Shown here: piece by piece, positions 8,461 through 17,524 of the stretch
How positions within the stretch are numbered: the stretch's first letter is position 1
How the letters are laid out: each line of letters starts with the position of its first letter
Origin: Tenacibaculum larymnensis
Lineage (GTDB): Bacteria > Bacteroidota > Bacteroidia > Flavobacteriales > Flavobacteriaceae
Assembly: GCF_028829235.1 (NCBI RefSeq)
Contig: NZ_JAIWJY010000009.1
Location: 97,310-161,309, forward strand
Length of the DNA stretch: 64,000 nucleotides
Direction of reading: 5' to 3'
Made by a program: the position numbers and the translations under genes
Notes under the pieces: generated by a model
What the model saw: the letters and a program-made list of their open reading frames with translations, nothing else
What the model was told of the DNA's origin: nothing
Database searches by the model: none

Positions 8461-9015
8461 ATGAACGAAGAGATTGATTTTATTTTAGATTCGACTAAAG
8501 AGGCAATGGACAAAGCTATTAGCCACTTAGAAAAAGAGTTAGTAGGAATTAGAGCCGGTAGAGCAACTCCTGCTATGCTAAGCACAATTATGGTTGATTA
8601 CTACGGTTCTCAAACACCATTATCGCAAGTAGCAAACGTAAATACTCCTGATGCTAGAACTATATCTGTTCAACCATGGGAAAAAAATATGTTACAAGAG
8701 ATCGAAAAAGCTATTATGCTTGCAAATATCGGTTTCAACCCTATGAATAATGGAGAAAACATTATAATTAATGTGCCTCCGTTAACTGAAGAGCGTCGTA
8801 AAGGCTTAGCTAAACAAGCAAAAGCAGAAGCTGAACATGCAAAAGTTGGAATTCGTAATGCTCGTAAAGATGCTAACAATGAAATTAAAAAAGTTGATAT
8901 ATCTGACGATATGAAGAAAAATTCTGAAGCTGAAGTTCAGAAATTAACTGATGATTATGTGAAAATAATCGACGAAAAGTATGCCATTAAAGAAAAAGAA
9001 ATTATGACTGTATAA
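8461..9015 (+). CDS. frr: Ribosome recycling factor
   Basis: A 184-residue protein that, with EF-G, splits the post-termination ribosome. The family regions are clear: AISHLEKELVGIRAGRATP, VDYYGSQTPLSQVANVN, ARTISVQPWEKNML, and the long C-terminal helices with TEERRKGLAKQAK and VGIRNARKDAN. The ATG at 8461 gives the normal length of about 185 residues; an ATG at 8437 would add 8 untypical residues. It is followed by a very strong terminator. Confidence 0.97.
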   Translation: MNEEIDFILDSTKEAMDKAISHLEKELVGIRAGRATPAMLSTIMVDYYGSQTPLSQVANVNTPDARTISVQPWEKNMLQEIEKAIMLANIGFNPMNNGENIIINVPPLTEERRKGLAKQAKAEAEHAKVGIRNARKDANNEIKKVDISDDMKKNSEAEVQKLTDDYVKIIDEKYAIKEKEIMTV

Positions 9016-9034
9016 TTTCTTTTAAGAAATAGTT

Positions 9035-9065
9035 AAAAAAGAGCGTCATATGACGCTCTTTTTTT
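9035..9065 (+). terminator. Terminator after frr
   Basis: The stem AAAAAAGAGCGTCA/TGACGCTCTTTTTT (9035-9048 with 9051-9064) has a 2-base loop and a T7 tail. Confidence 0.92.
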
Positions 9066-9087
9066 CGTTTAATTCATTCATTTAGCA

Positions 9088-9095
9088 TAACTTTG
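9088..9095 (+). promoter_or_regulatory. -7 promoter element (TAACTTTG) of the MMPL-type exporter gene
   Basis: TAACTTTG fits TAnnTTTG and lies 16 bases before the ATG at 9112, downstream of the frr terminator. Confidence 0.65.
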
Positions 9096-9111
9096 CTGAA
9101 ATTTTTTTTGG

Positions 9112-11475
9112 ATGACTTTTTGGACTAAAATCGCAGGGTTCTTATTGCGAAATCGTTACTTAGTTTTAATTACTATTGCTATAATTACAGGACTTTTAGT
9201 CACTCAGATGAAATATATGCGCTTCTCCTATACAGAAGCCAACTTACTTCCTACCGATCATGAGGTAAACATTGAATACAACAAATTCTTAGAAATTTTT
9301 GGAGAAGAAGGTAATCTCATCATTTTAGGCGTAAAAGATTCTACAATATTTACACCTGCTAAATTTAATGCATGGAATAAACTTGTTAAAGATTTAGACA
9401 GCTTACCACAAGTAGATTTTACTGTTTCTGTTGCTGATGTTCAGCAATTAAAGGCCGATAGAAAAGAAAGAAAATTTGTCGTTGAGCCACTGTTTGAAGA
9501 AGCTCCATCTACTGATGAAGAAATTAAAAACATAAAGAAGCAACTTTTTGAGAAACTTCCTTTTTATAACAACTTATTATACAATGATAAAGGTACTTTA
9601 CAAACAGCCATTTATTTAAATAAGGATATTGTAAACACTCCTATTCGTAAAGATTTTGTTTTTGATGTTTTAATACCAACTATAAAATCTTTTGAAAAAG
9701 ACAATAAAATAGATGTTCGTGTTTCTGGTATGCCTTACATAAGAACTCTAAATTCTCAGAACATTACTGATGAAATGGGAATTTTTGTTATTGGTGCATT
9801 ATTAATAACAGCTATTATCTTTTTCTTCTTTTTTCGTTCGTTTAGAGCTACATTTATTACGCTACTCGTAGTAAGTATTGGAGTAACTTGGGCTTTTGGT
9901 TTCATGGGATTATTCCGTTATGAAATTACTGTGTTATCAGCGTTAATTCCACCTTTAATTATCGTAATTGGTGTACCGAATGCAGTTTTCTTAATAAACA
10001 AGTATCAACAAGAAGTAAAAAAACACGGAAATCAAGCAAAATCATTACAACGTGTAATTTCTAAAGTTGGAAATGCTACATTAATGACCAACATTACTAC
10101 TGCTTCAGGTTTTGCAACTTTTATATTTGTTAAAAGCAGGCTAATGCGTGAGTTTGGTGTTTTAGCATCTGTAAATATCATTAGTATTTTTATTCTAGCA
10201 TTATTAATCATTCCGATTATATACAGTTTTATGCCACTACCGGAAAAAAAGCATTTAAACCATCTAGAGAAAAAATGGATGGGTAATGTTGTTTCTTGGA
10301 TGGAACGTATGGTAAAAAAACAACGAATTGCTATTTACATTACTACAGTTTCAATAATCATTTTTAGTATGATTGGCCTATACATGATTCGTGTATCAGG
10401 AAGCTTGATTGAAGATATGCCTAAAGGAAAGCAGTTTTATAAGGATATTAAGTTCTTTGAATATGAATTTGGAGGAATTATGCCTTTAGAAATTTTAATT
10501 GACACTAAGAGAGAAAAAGGTGTAATGAAGCTTTCTACATTAAAAAAGATGGAAAAGCTTAATGAAACTATTGAAACTTTTCCTGAATTATCAAAACCTA
10601 TATCTGTTACAAATCTTGTAAAATACTCTAAGCAAGCCTACTATAACGGAAATCCTAAGTATTATCAACTACCAACAAGTCAAGAGAAGAGTTATATTTT
10701 CTCATATACTAAAAACTCTGATAGTAACTCTGGTATGCTGAAGAACTTTGTAGATAGCACAGGACGTTACGCTCGCATAACTACGTTTATGAAGGATATT
10801 GGTACCGATAAAATGGACATTATCCAGGATCGATTACAGGCTGTAATTAACAAGCAATTTCCAGGTGAAAAATTTGACGTTTCATTAACAGGTAAAGCAT
10901 TAGTATTTTTAAAAGGAACTAACTATTTAATTAAAAACTTGGTTATATCTCTATCGTTAGCGATTATATTAATCTCAATATTTATGGCATGGATGTTCCG
11001 TTCGCCACAAATGATATTAATCTCACTAATACCTAATATGCTTCCACTACTAATTACAGGTGGGTTAATGGGATTCTTTGATATCCCTATAAAACCTTCA
11101 ACTATTTTGGTGTTTAGTATAGCCTTTGGTATTTCGGTAGACGACACTATTCACTTCTTAGCAAAATATAGACAAGAATTGCTAGCAAATAACTGGAAAA
11201 TAAAACCCGCTGTATACTCAGCTTTAAGAGAAACAGGAGTTAGTATGTTCTATACTTCAATAGTCCTTTTCTTTGGCTTTTTAGTCTTTACAGTTTCTAG
11301 CTTTGGTGGTACTATTGCATTGGGAGGTTTAGTTTCTATTACATTATTGTTAGCCATGGTTTCAAACTTACTATTGTTACCTTCTCTCCTACTTTCTTTC
11401 GAGAAAAAGATAGCAAACAAAAAAGTTTTAAAGGAAACTAAATTCAAAATATTACCTCCAAAAGAAGATAAATAA
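9112..11475 (+). CDS. RND-superfamily (MMPL-type) exporter
   Basis: A 787-residue inner-membrane protein with the duplicated RND plan: one TM helix near residues 13-33, a large extracytoplasmic loop, five more helices to about 385, then a second set with a loop at about 435-605 and helices from about 610 to 770. The second half carries FGISVDDTIHFLAKYR near residue 672, the acidic TM motif of MMPL and sterol-sensing transporters that couples to protons. No membrane-fusion or TolC partner is adjacent. Family members export lipids, hopanoids or other hydrophobic compounds; the cargo here is unknown. The gene is flanked by its own promoter and looks monocistronic. Confidence 0.85.
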   Translation: MTFWTKIAGFLLRNRYLVLITIAIITGLLVTQMKYMRFSYTEANLLPTDHEVNIEYNKFLEIFGEEGNLIILGVKDSTIFTPAKFNAWNKLVKDLDSLPQVDFTVSVADVQQLKADRKERKFVVEPLFEEAPSTDEEIKNIKKQLFEKLPFYNNLLYNDKGTLQTAIYLNKDIVNTPIRKDFVFDVLIPTIKSFEKDNKIDVRVSGMPYIRTLNSQNITDEMGIFVIGALLITAIIFFFFFRSFRATFITLLVVSIGVTWAFGFMGLFRYEITVLSALIPPLIIVIGVPNAVFLINKYQQEVKKHGNQAKSLQRVISKVGNATLMTNITTASGFATFIFVKSRLMREFGVLASVNIISIFILALLIIPIIYSFMPLPEKKHLNHLEKKWMGNVVSWMERMVKKQRIAIYITTVSIIIFSMIGLYMIRVSGSLIEDMPKGKQFYKDIKFFEYEFGGIMPLEILIDTKREKGVMKLSTLKKMEKLNETIETFPELSKPISVTNLVKYSKQAYYNGNPKYYQLPTSQEKSYIFSYTKNSDSNSGMLKNFVDSTGRYARITTFMKDIGTDKMDIIQDRLQAVINKQFPGEKFDVSLTGKALVFLKGTNYLIKNLVISLSLAIILISIFMAWMFRSPQMILISLIPNMLPLLITGGLMGFFDIPIKPSTILVFSIAFGISVDDTIHFLAKYRQELLANNWKIKPAVYSALRETGVSMFYTSIVLFFGFLVFTVSSFGGTIALGGLVSITLLLAMVSNLLLLPSLLLSFEKKIANKKVLKETKFKILPPKEDK

Positions 11476-11571
11476 GACTAGTATTAGGAGAATTATACTT
11501 AGTTTACAAATGCTTGCTTTTCTATTAAATTTAGTGAGTAAAAGTTAACTCTTTATTCTTGTGTCTCTTTA

Positions 11572-11601
11572 TTGCTAATTAACAGCAAAAAAGTATCTTT
11601 G
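11572..11601 (+). promoter_or_regulatory. Promoter of asnS
   Basis: TTG at 11572-11574 and TATCTTTG at 11594-11601, spaced by 19 bases, form a good Bacteroidota -33/-7 pair 26 bases before the ATG at 11628. Confidence 0.75.
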
Positions 11602-11627
11602 CTTGATTTTATTGAAGATATAAAGAC

Positions 11628-13061
11628 ATGAAAAGAAGTAGCGTTAAAGATTTATTACAATCTGACAAATTTTTACAAGAAGTACACGTAAAAGGATGGG
11701 TAAGAACTTTTAGAAGCAATCGTTTTATTGCTCTAAATGATGGTTCTACTATAAATAATATTCAGTGTGTTGTAGATTTTGAAAATACCGACGAAACTTT
11801 ATTAAAAAGAATAAATACTGGCGCTGCAGTTAGTATCCAAGGTACTTTGGTAGAAAGCCAAGGTAAAGGTCAAACAGTAGAAGTTCAAGTAAAAAATTTA
11901 GAAATTTTAGGAGATTCAAATCCTGATGAATATCCAATTCAGCCTAAAAAACATAGTTTAGAGTTTTTACGTGAAAATGCACATTTACGTGTAAGAACTA
12001 ACACTTTTAGTGCTGTAATGCGCTTACGTTCTGCATTATCATTTGCAGTACATCAGTACTTCCAACAAAACGGATTTTACTATGTAAATACTCCTATTAT
12101 TACTGGTTCTGATGCTGAAGGTGCTGGTGAAATGTTTAAAGTAACTCAATTTGAAGCAAACAAAGCTCCTGTAAATGAAGAAGGTGAAATAGACTACTCT
12201 AAAGATTTCTTTGGAAAAGAAACTAACTTAACGGTTTCTGGTCAATTAGAAGGTGAAACCTATGCGATGGCATTAGGTAAAATATATACTTTCGGGCCTA
12301 CTTTTAGAGCTGAGAATTCAAATACAACACGTCACTTAGCAGAATTCTGGATGATTGAGCCAGAAGTAGCGTTTAATGATTTAGATGCTAATATGGATTT
12401 ATCTGAAGACTTTATTAAGTACGTATTACAATATGTGCTAGATAACTGTAAAGATGATTTAGCTTTCTTAGATAATCGTTTAGCACAAGAGGAAAAAACA
12501 AAGCCTCAAGCACAACGTAGTGAAATGGGCTTAATTGAAAAATTACGATTTGTTGTAGACAACAACTTTAAGCGTGTAAGCTATACAGAGGCTATTGACA
12601 TTTTAAGAAACTCTAAGCCTAACAAAAAGAAAAAATTTCAATTCCCTGTTAACGAATGGGGGGTTGATTTACAATCTGAACACGAACGCTATTTAGTAGA
12701 AAAGCACTTTAAGTGTCCTGTAATTTTATTTGATTATCCAGCAAATATAAAAGCGTTTTACATGCGTTTGAATGAAGATGGTAAAACAGTTCGTGCAATG
12801 GATGTTTTATTCCCTGGAATAGGTGAAATGGTAGGAGGTTCAGAAAGAGAAGAACGTTTAGATGTTTTAAAAGAAAAAATGGCTGAACTAAATATTCCTG
12901 AAGAAGAGTTATGGTGGTATTTAGATACTCGTAAGTTTGGTACCGCAGTACATTCTGGTTTTGGTTTAGGTTTTGAACGTTTAGTTTTATTTGCAACAGG
13001 AATGAGCAATATTCGTGATGTTATTCCTTTTCCAAGAACACCACAAAACGCTGAGTTTTAA
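11628..13061 (+). CDS. asnS: Asparaginyl-tRNA synthetase
   Basis: A 477-residue class IIb aminoacyl-tRNA synthetase. The N-terminal OB-fold anticodon-binding domain (about 1-110) includes [11 protein letters not shown]. The catalytic domain has motif 2 [17 protein letters not shown] near residue 226 and motif 3 [12 protein letters not shown] near 443. The C-terminal [15 protein letters not shown], ending in ..P-R, is diagnostic for AsnRS as opposed to AspRS. The length and start match the family. Direct charging of tRNA-Asn by AsnRS is typical for Bacteroidota. Confidence 0.97.
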   Translation: MKRSSVKDLLQSDKFLQEVHVKGWVRTFRSNRFIALNDGSTINNIQCVVDFENTDETLLKRINTGAAVSIQGTLVESQGKGQTVEVQVKNLEILGDSNPDEYPIQPKKHSLEFLRENAHLRVRTNTFSAVMRLRSALSFAVHQYFQQNGFYYVNTPIITGSDAEGAGEMFKVTQFEANKAPVNEEGEIDYSKDFFGKETNLTVSGQLEGETYAMALGKIYTFGPTFRAENSNTTRHLAEFWMIEPEVAFNDLDANMDLSEDFIKYVLQYVLDNCKDDLAFLDNRLAQEEKTKPQAQRSEMGLIEKLRFVVDNNFKRVSYTEAIDILRNSKPNKKKKFQFPVNEWGVDLQSEHERYLVEKHFKCPVILFDYPANIKAFYMRLNEDGKTVRAMDVLFPGIGEMVGGSEREERLDVLKEKMAELNIPEEELWWYLDTRKFGTAVHSGFGLGFERLVLFATGMSNIRDVIPFPRTPQNAEF

Positions 13062-13086
13062 AAAAATCATAAAACTTATAAATATC

Positions 13087-13120
13087 AATCGTCATTCCTT
13101 TACGAATGACGATTTTTTTT
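13087..13120 (+). terminator. Terminator after asnS
   Basis: The perfect 11-bp stem AATCGTCATTC/GAATGACGATT (13087-13097 with 13104-13114), a 6-base loop and a run of T to 13120. Confidence 0.92.
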
Positions 13121-13131
13121 GTCCTATTTCA

Positions 13132-13139
13132 TATCTTTG
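13132..13139 (+). promoter_or_regulatory. -7 promoter element of rpoN (TATCTTTG), almost abutting the start codon
   Basis: TATCTTTG fits TAnnTTTG and ends only 5 bases before the ATG at 13145, so transcription would begin at or next to the start codon. No conventional -33 box is visible at the right distance; the asnS terminator occupies that region. Confidence 0.6.
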
Positions 13140-13144
13140 TATAT

Positions 13145-14608
13145 ATGCTAAAACAAAGTTTACATCAAAAATTACTTCAAAAATTATCTCCACAACAAAT
13201 ACAGTTGATGAAGTTAATTCAGTTGCCTACACAAGCTTTTGAAGAACGTTTGAAACAAGAAATTGAAGAAAACCCCGCATTAGATACTGGTAAAGACGAG
13301 CCCGAAAATTTTGAGGATAGTTTGGCCAATGATGTTGATTATGACGATTCGGGTAATGAAAAAATAGATGCTGAAGATATAAACATTGATGAGTATTTAA
13401 GCGATGATGAATACCCTAGTTATAAAACACAAACCAACAACTATTCTTCAGACGATGATGATAAACAAATTCCTTATGCAGCAGGTACTAGCTTTCATCA
13501 ATCATTAAAAAATCAATTAAACACTTTTAGAATCGATGAAGAAGAACGTGCTATTGCTGAGTTTTTAGTGGGTAGTATCGATGATAGCGGATATATTCGT
13601 AGAGATATTATTGATTTAGTTGATGACCTAGCCTTTACTCAAAATGTTTTTACTACTGAAGAAAAAGTACAAGATGTTTTGGTAAATGTTGTTCAAAAGT
13701 TAGACCCTACTGGTGTTGGTGCTTTAAACTTGAAAGAATGTTTAATTATTCAATTAAAAGCTAAATCTGAGAATGAAAGTAGAGCATTAGCTATAAGAGT
13801 TTTAGAAGAAGCTTTTGATCATTTTGTTAAAAAACACTACAAGAAACTTTTAGAAAAATTCAGTATTTCTGAAGAACAATTAAAAGATGTTATTAGCGAA
13901 ATAAGCAAACTAAACCCAAAACCAGGAAGTTCATACGCTGGAAATAATAAAATTGCAGAGCAAATAGTTCCTGATTTTTCAATAAAAATTATTGATGGCA
14001 ACTTAGATTTAACTTTAAATGCTCGTAATGCTCCAGAATTACATGTTTCTAGAGAATATAATAACATGCTAAAAGGGTATCAAGACTCTAAAGAGAAAAC
14101 TAAATCTCAAAAAGACGCTGTACTCTTTATAAAGCAAAAGTTAGATGCTGCAAAATGGTTTATTGATGCTATAAAACAACGTCAACAGACACTTTTAGTA
14201 ACCATGAATGCGATTATGCATCGTCAAGAAGAATATTTTTTAACAGGAGATGAGCGTAAGCTTAAGCCTATGATCTTAAAAGATATTGCCGATGAAATTA
14301 GCATGGATGTATCAACAGTTTCTCGTGTTGCTAGTAGCAAATATGTTTCTACACCTTATGGTACAAAATTGATTAAGGAATTCTTTTCTGAATCGATGAA
14401 AAATGACCAGGGAGAAGATGTATCAACTAGAGAAATTAAGAAAATATTAGAAACTGTAATTAAAGAGGAAGACAAACGAAAACCTCTTACTGACGAAAAA
14501 TTATCTAAAATTTTAAAAGAAAAGGGGTATCCTATTGCAAGAAGGACTGTTGCAAAATACCGTGAACAATTAGACATTCCTGTCGCAAGATTACGTAAAG
14601 AGATTTAA
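13145..14608 (+). CDS. rpoN: RNA polymerase sigma-54 factor
   Basis: A 487-residue sigma-54. Region I is the Q/L-rich activator-responsive stretch at the N-terminus (MLKQSLHQKL, then LSPQQIQLMKLIQLP, then EERLKQEIEENPALD). A very acidic region II follows at about 45-110, then the core-binding domain and the HTH with DVSTVSRVASSKYV near residue 385. The C-terminus holds the RpoN box RRTVAKYRE near 470. The ATG at 13145 gives the standard start; an upstream ATG at 13106 lies in the asnS terminator and is not used. The factor recognises -24/-12 promoters and needs AAA+ activators; none is encoded in this window. Its stop codon overlaps the next start. Confidence 0.96.
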   Translation: MLKQSLHQKLLQKLSPQQIQLMKLIQLPTQAFEERLKQEIEENPALDTGKDEPENFEDSLANDVDYDDSGNEKIDAEDINIDEYLSDDEYPSYKTQTNNYSSDDDDKQIPYAAGTSFHQSLKNQLNTFRIDEEERAIAEFLVGSIDDSGYIRRDIIDLVDDLAFTQNVFTTEEKVQDVLVNVVQKLDPTGVGALNLKECLIIQLKAKSENESRALAIRVLEEAFDHFVKKHYKKLLEKFSISEEQLKDVISEISKLNPKPGSSYAGNNKIAEQIVPDFSIKIIDGNLDLTLNARNAPELHVSREYNNMLKGYQDSKEKTKSQKDAVLFIKQKLDAAKWFIDAIKQRQQTLLVTMNAIMHRQEEYFLTGDERKLKPMILKDIADEISMDVSTVSRVASSKYVSTPYGTKLIKEFFSESMKNDQGEDVSTREIKKILETVIKEEDKRKPLTDEKLSKILKEKGYPIARRTVAKYREQLDIPVARLRKEI

Positions 14609-15207
14609 TGCGTTGGCATAAATTCATATCAACTATTCTTCACCCTATTGTAATGCCTACTATTGGGATTATTCTGTATTTCCTACTTTCACCAATAAAT
14701 TTAAACAAACAGCAGCAATACACAATATTAGCAATAGTTTTTGTTGCTACATATTTTATACCAATGCTTCTACTTGTTTTCTTAAAGTCTATTGGCTATA
14801 TAAAGTCTTTTCGAGTACACAGCATCAACGAACGAAAGTTCCCTATTTTTTTTATGATGACTTTATTTTTGATTTTAGGAAAAATGTTTGCTAGCATGGG
14901 TATTGTAAAAGACATTAGCTACCTGTTTTACGGAACTGTATTTGGTTTAGGCTTTATTTACTTGCTATTTCCTTTTAAAATTAAAGGAAGCCTTCATTTA
15001 TTATCCATGGGTGTTGCAGTTGGATATTTCTTATTGTTTCAACAAATACAAGCTGTTTATATACTCCATATAATTATATCGTTTATTTTCTTGTCTGGTC
15101 TTCTAGCAAGCTCAAGGCTGCATTTAAAAGCTCATACTGTTAGAGAAGTGTATCTTGGTTTTTTTATTGGCTTAATAGCTCCTTTTATGGCTTATTATGT
15201 GTTATAG
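14608..15207 (+). CDS. Multi-pass membrane protein, possibly PAP2-like
   Basis: A 199-residue, very hydrophobic protein with about six predicted TM helices and no signal peptide. The N-terminus HPIVMPTIGIILYFLLSP and the C-terminal SSRLHLKAHTVREVYLGFFIG loosely recall the membrane topology and the last motif (SR...H....V..G) of type 2 phosphatidic acid phosphatases. The other PAP2 motifs are not convincing, so a phosphatase activity is not claimed. The ATG overlaps the rpoN stop by one base (TAATG), so it is translationally coupled to rpoN. It overlaps the convergent beta-barrel gene by 6 bases. Confidence 0.7.
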   Translation: MRWHKFISTILHPIVMPTIGIILYFLLSPINLNKQQQYTILAIVFVATYFIPMLLLVFLKSIGYIKSFRVHSINERKFPIFFMMTLFLILGKMFASMGIVKDISYLFYGTVFGLGFIYLLFPFKIKGSLHLLSMGVAVGYFLLFQQIQAVYILHIIISFIFLSGLLASSRLHLKAHTVREVYLGFFIGLIAPFMAYYVL

Positions 15208-15870
15208 AAGATAAAAACTTAAACCAAGTTTAACTATTTTACTATTTATTGGCTTTCCATTCAAGCTAACATCTTTAAACATTGGTGATAAACCGTAATA
15301 TACATGAAAATTAAATGTACCGTAACCTGCGGATAAAGTTAAACCCGTTTGCCATTTGTTATATTTCTCAGCATTTGAAAAACTAACCTGACCTGTTGGA
15401 GAATCATATCTAAAGCTATTACTTATATTATAAGAGACTTTAAAACCTGCATAAAAACGCCAAAATGAGTATGTATTTGCATCTGAAGATCGCCATCTAA
15501 ATTGGATAGGAACCTCTAAATTGTGTAGCTTTATTTTATTAGATGTAATATCAGGGTCAGTTTCATACTCTTTTACATTTCCATCTAATACTTTTAATTC
15601 ATGACTGAATGAGTCATAGTTATACCCTAATCCAATGGCAATAGCTGTTTTACCTTTTCTATTTAAAGGAATGTCTTTCATATAACCTAACGCCAACCCG
15701 TATGAAAACCCCGTTCTGCCAAGTTCTTCGGGTTGATCTTGTAATAAGTTGTATGTAATATCAATATACAGTTGATCTTCCCAATATTTGTCACCCAACT
15801 GTAAAGAATCTTTCTGACTAAAAATATTTAAAGACAGAAAAAAAACAAAAAAACTTAAAATGTACTTCAT
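15202..15870 (-). CDS. Outer-membrane beta-barrel protein, PorT-like
   Basis: A 222-residue protein with a signal peptide (hydrophobic to about residue 16, then FSQ). The rest has alternating amphipathic strands rich in aromatic and glycine residues: GFSYGLALGYMKDIPL, AIAIGLGYNYDSF, RFYAGFKVSYNI and TLSAGYGTFNFHVYYGLSP. The C-terminus ends in KLGLSFYLL, resembling a beta-signal. This fits an 8- to 10-strand outer-membrane barrel of the PorT/OmpW-like type. It is not the essential T9SS PorT/SprT as far as I can see, because the typical PorT motifs are missing. Transcription is likely independent of the exbD operon because a terminator lies in between. Confidence 0.7.
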   Translation of the reverse strand: MKYILSFFVFFLSLNIFSQKDSLQLGDKYWEDQLYIDITYNLLQDQPEELGRTGFSYGLALGYMKDIPLNRKGKTAIAIGLGYNYDSFSHELKVLDGNVKEYETDPDITSNKIKLHNLEVPIQFRWRSSDANTYSFWRFYAGFKVSYNISNSFRYDSPTGQVSFSNAEKYNKWQTGLTLSAGYGTFNFHVYYGLSPMFKDVSLNGKPINSKIVKLGLSFYLL

Positions 15871-15907
15871 AGATAATTATCTAACGATAAATATACCTTT
15901 TTTGTAT

Positions 15908-15940
15908 AAAAAAAGAGCAATCATTAGATTGCTCTTTTTA
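15908..15940 (-). terminator. Terminator of the exbB/exbD operon
   Basis: The stem AAAAAGAGCAATC/GATTGCTCTTTTT (15910-15922 with 15927-15939) has a 4-base loop. It lies 17 bases past the exbD stop on the minus strand and has A/T runs on both sides, so it could act in both directions. Confidence 0.88.
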
Positions 15941-15956
15941 TTTTATTTAAAAGTAA

Positions 15957-16427
15957 TTACTTCTTAATAACATCTCCTTTATGCGTAGATAAACTTAATT
16001 TAAGAGCGTTAACATCTCTTAACTTTTCACGAATATCGGCTAAAGTACCTACACTCGATTCTCTATCTGCTTTTATAGAAGTTGTCATAAAAGGTACTTC
16101 TGCTTCAGAAACATTATCTCTTTCAAGATATATAAACGAAGGTACTTCATCTGGAGTAGCTATTTTGTCGTTTAATTGTATTCTGTTATATCCTGTACCA
16201 TACTTTGGGTCTTTAGCTTTACCAACATAAATTGTACTCACTAAACTTTTACGTTCAAGCTTTTTTACTTCACTTGCACTTGGTAAACGAGGTGAATCAA
16301 TTTGTAAATCTGTTTCTCTCATGGTAGTAGTTACCATGAAGAAGAATAATAACATAAAAACAATATCTGGTAAAGATGCCGTAGATACTGCTGGCAATCC
16401 TTTTTTCTTCTTTTTAAATTTAGACAT
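15957..16427 (-). CDS. exbD: ExbD/TolR-family biopolymer transport protein (second copy)
   Basis: A 156-residue single-pass inner-membrane protein. A basic N-terminus (KFKKKKKG) is followed by a TM helix with SLPDIVFMLLFFFMV; the conserved membrane Asp (D21) is the proton-coupling residue of the family. The periplasmic domain follows. It works with an ExbB/TolQ channel to energise TonB- or Tol-dependent outer-membrane processes, or gliding and secretion in this phylum. It is the last gene of a minus-strand operon with another exbD copy 17 bases upstream. Two different ExbD proteins per operon are usual in Bacteroidota. Confidence 0.93.
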   Translation of the reverse strand: MSKFKKKKKGLPAVSTASLPDIVFMLLFFFMVTTTMRETDLQIDSPRLPSASEVKKLERKSLVSTIYVGKAKDPKYGTGYNRIQLNDKIATPDEVPSFIYLERDNVSEAEVPFMTTSIKADRESSVGTLADIREKLRDVNALKLSLSTHKGDVIKK

Positions 16428-16444
16428 ACTCTATTGTTTTACTA

Positions 16445-17071
16445 TTATTGAACATTTGTTGGGTCTGTATCAGAAATAATTTGAGGGTAACTCGCCTTGA
16501 TATCTTCAACTTTCTTTCTTAATGACTCATCTTTTCTTGCACTGTCTTTAAAAGCTTGTTCTAACTCAGTAAAGCTCATACCATATTTTTCTTGGCATAA
16601 TCTGTTACGTAATTCAGTGTAAGCTCTTAACAACTCATTTTGTACAGCTACATACGTACCATACTCAGTACCTCTATCACTCTCAACAGAGATTACTGCT
16701 TTAGTTGGATGATCTGATGATTCAGGATCTTTATCACCTTTACAGTAATTACAAGTAGTTCCTACTTCCATTCCTGGCATTGGGTTACCAATACCACCAC
16801 CGTTATCAATAAATTTAATAGCAGCATCTTTTAAGTCTTTCAACTCCATCGCCTGATCTTCAACTAAAAGTTGATTATTTCGGTTGATGCTAACTTGAAA
16901 AATATTTTTTTCTTTAATAATTGGTGGCTTTACATCAGTTTTTTCAGCTAACTTTTTAGGGATACCTGAATCAACATCCATTGTAGTTGTTACAAGGAAA
17001 AAGATAAGTAGCAAGAAGGCAATATCTGCCATCGAACCTGCATTAATTTCTGGGTTTTCTCTTCTTGCCAT
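16445..17071 (-). CDS. exbD: ExbD/TolR-family protein with an inserted CxxC loop
   Basis: A 208-residue ExbD homologue. MARRENPEINAGSMADIAFL leads into the TM helix, with the conserved membrane Asp at D16. The periplasmic domain is longer than in the other copy. Residues about 95-120 form an insertion with TTCNYCKGDKDPESSD (C107 and C110), and a third Cys occurs in RLCQEKYG. The insert could form a disulfide in the periplasm or bind metal; neither is shown by sequence alone. The gene lies 6 bases after the small membrane protein gene, between exbB and the second exbD. Confidence 0.9.
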   Translation of the reverse strand: MARRENPEINAGSMADIAFLLLIFFLVTTTMDVDSGIPKKLAEKTDVKPPIIKEKNIFQVSINRNNQLLVEDQAMELKDLKDAAIKFIDNGGGIGNPMPGMEVGTTCNYCKGDKDPESSDHPTKAVISVESDRGTEYGTYVAVQNELLRAYTELRNRLCQEKYGMSFTELEQAFKDSARKDESLRKKVEDIKASYPQIISDTDPTNVQ

Positions 17072-17077
17072 ATTAAC

Positions 17078-17515
17078 TTACGATTTAACGATTCCTTTTA
17101 ATAAATCCCAAACAAAGAATGCACCAGCAATTCCTCCTAGGATAATACTGTATGTAATTCCTGTTCCTACCCATTTAGATGTACTTCCTTGAGCTGCTAA
17201 TTCTCCTCCATCTGCTCCAATTACTTGTGCATCTGAAGATAAGAAATAAGATACAGCAAAAAGAACTGCTAATGCTAAAACACCTAATAATACCTTTTTT
17301 AATGCTGCAGGGTTTTTAAACATCCCCCACATTGAGGCTGCAACTGCTGTTACTACCACTCCAATCAACAACCAGTAAGAATAAGTTACTAAAGGAGAAA
17401 CAGCACTTGATACTGCTTCTACATCTTCTTTATCTATTCTTGCTACATTTAAGAACAATGCAGCACCGATTAGTGAAATTGCAGCTACTAGTAATGTTAA
17501 TATTTTACTATTCAT
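17078..17515 (-). CDS. Small multi-pass membrane protein of the ExbB/ExbD operon
   Basis: A 145-residue protein with about four hydrophobic segments: near residues 4-24, 45-67, 73-92 and 120-142. An Ala/Gly-rich loop (AQVIGADGGELAAQG) separates the last two. There is no recognisable catalytic motif. The gene sits between the ExbB/TolQ channel gene (9 bases upstream) and the first exbD (6 bases downstream), so its product is likely an accessory subunit of the same energiser complex. I know it only as a conserved Bacteroidota hypothetical protein, and the role is inferred from context. Confidence 0.75.
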   Translation of the reverse strand: MNSKILTLLVAAISLIGAALFLNVARIDKEDVEAVSSAVSPLVTYSYWLLIGVVVTAVAASMWGMFKNPAALKKVLLGVLALAVLFAVSYFLSSDAQVIGADGGELAAQGSTSKWVGTGITYSIILGGIAGAFFVWDLLKGIVKS

Positions 17516-17524
17516 ATTGATTGA

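Noticed and set aside
14608..15207. Calling the membrane protein after rpoN a PAP2 phosphatase
   Set aside because: Only a weak resemblance to the third PAP2 motif is visible; the first two motifs with the catalytic His and Arg are not found.
15202..15870. Calling the barrel protein PorT/SprT of the type 9 secretion system
   Set aside because: Only the general PorT-like barrel pattern is visible; the conserved segments of SprT/PorT that I know are missing.
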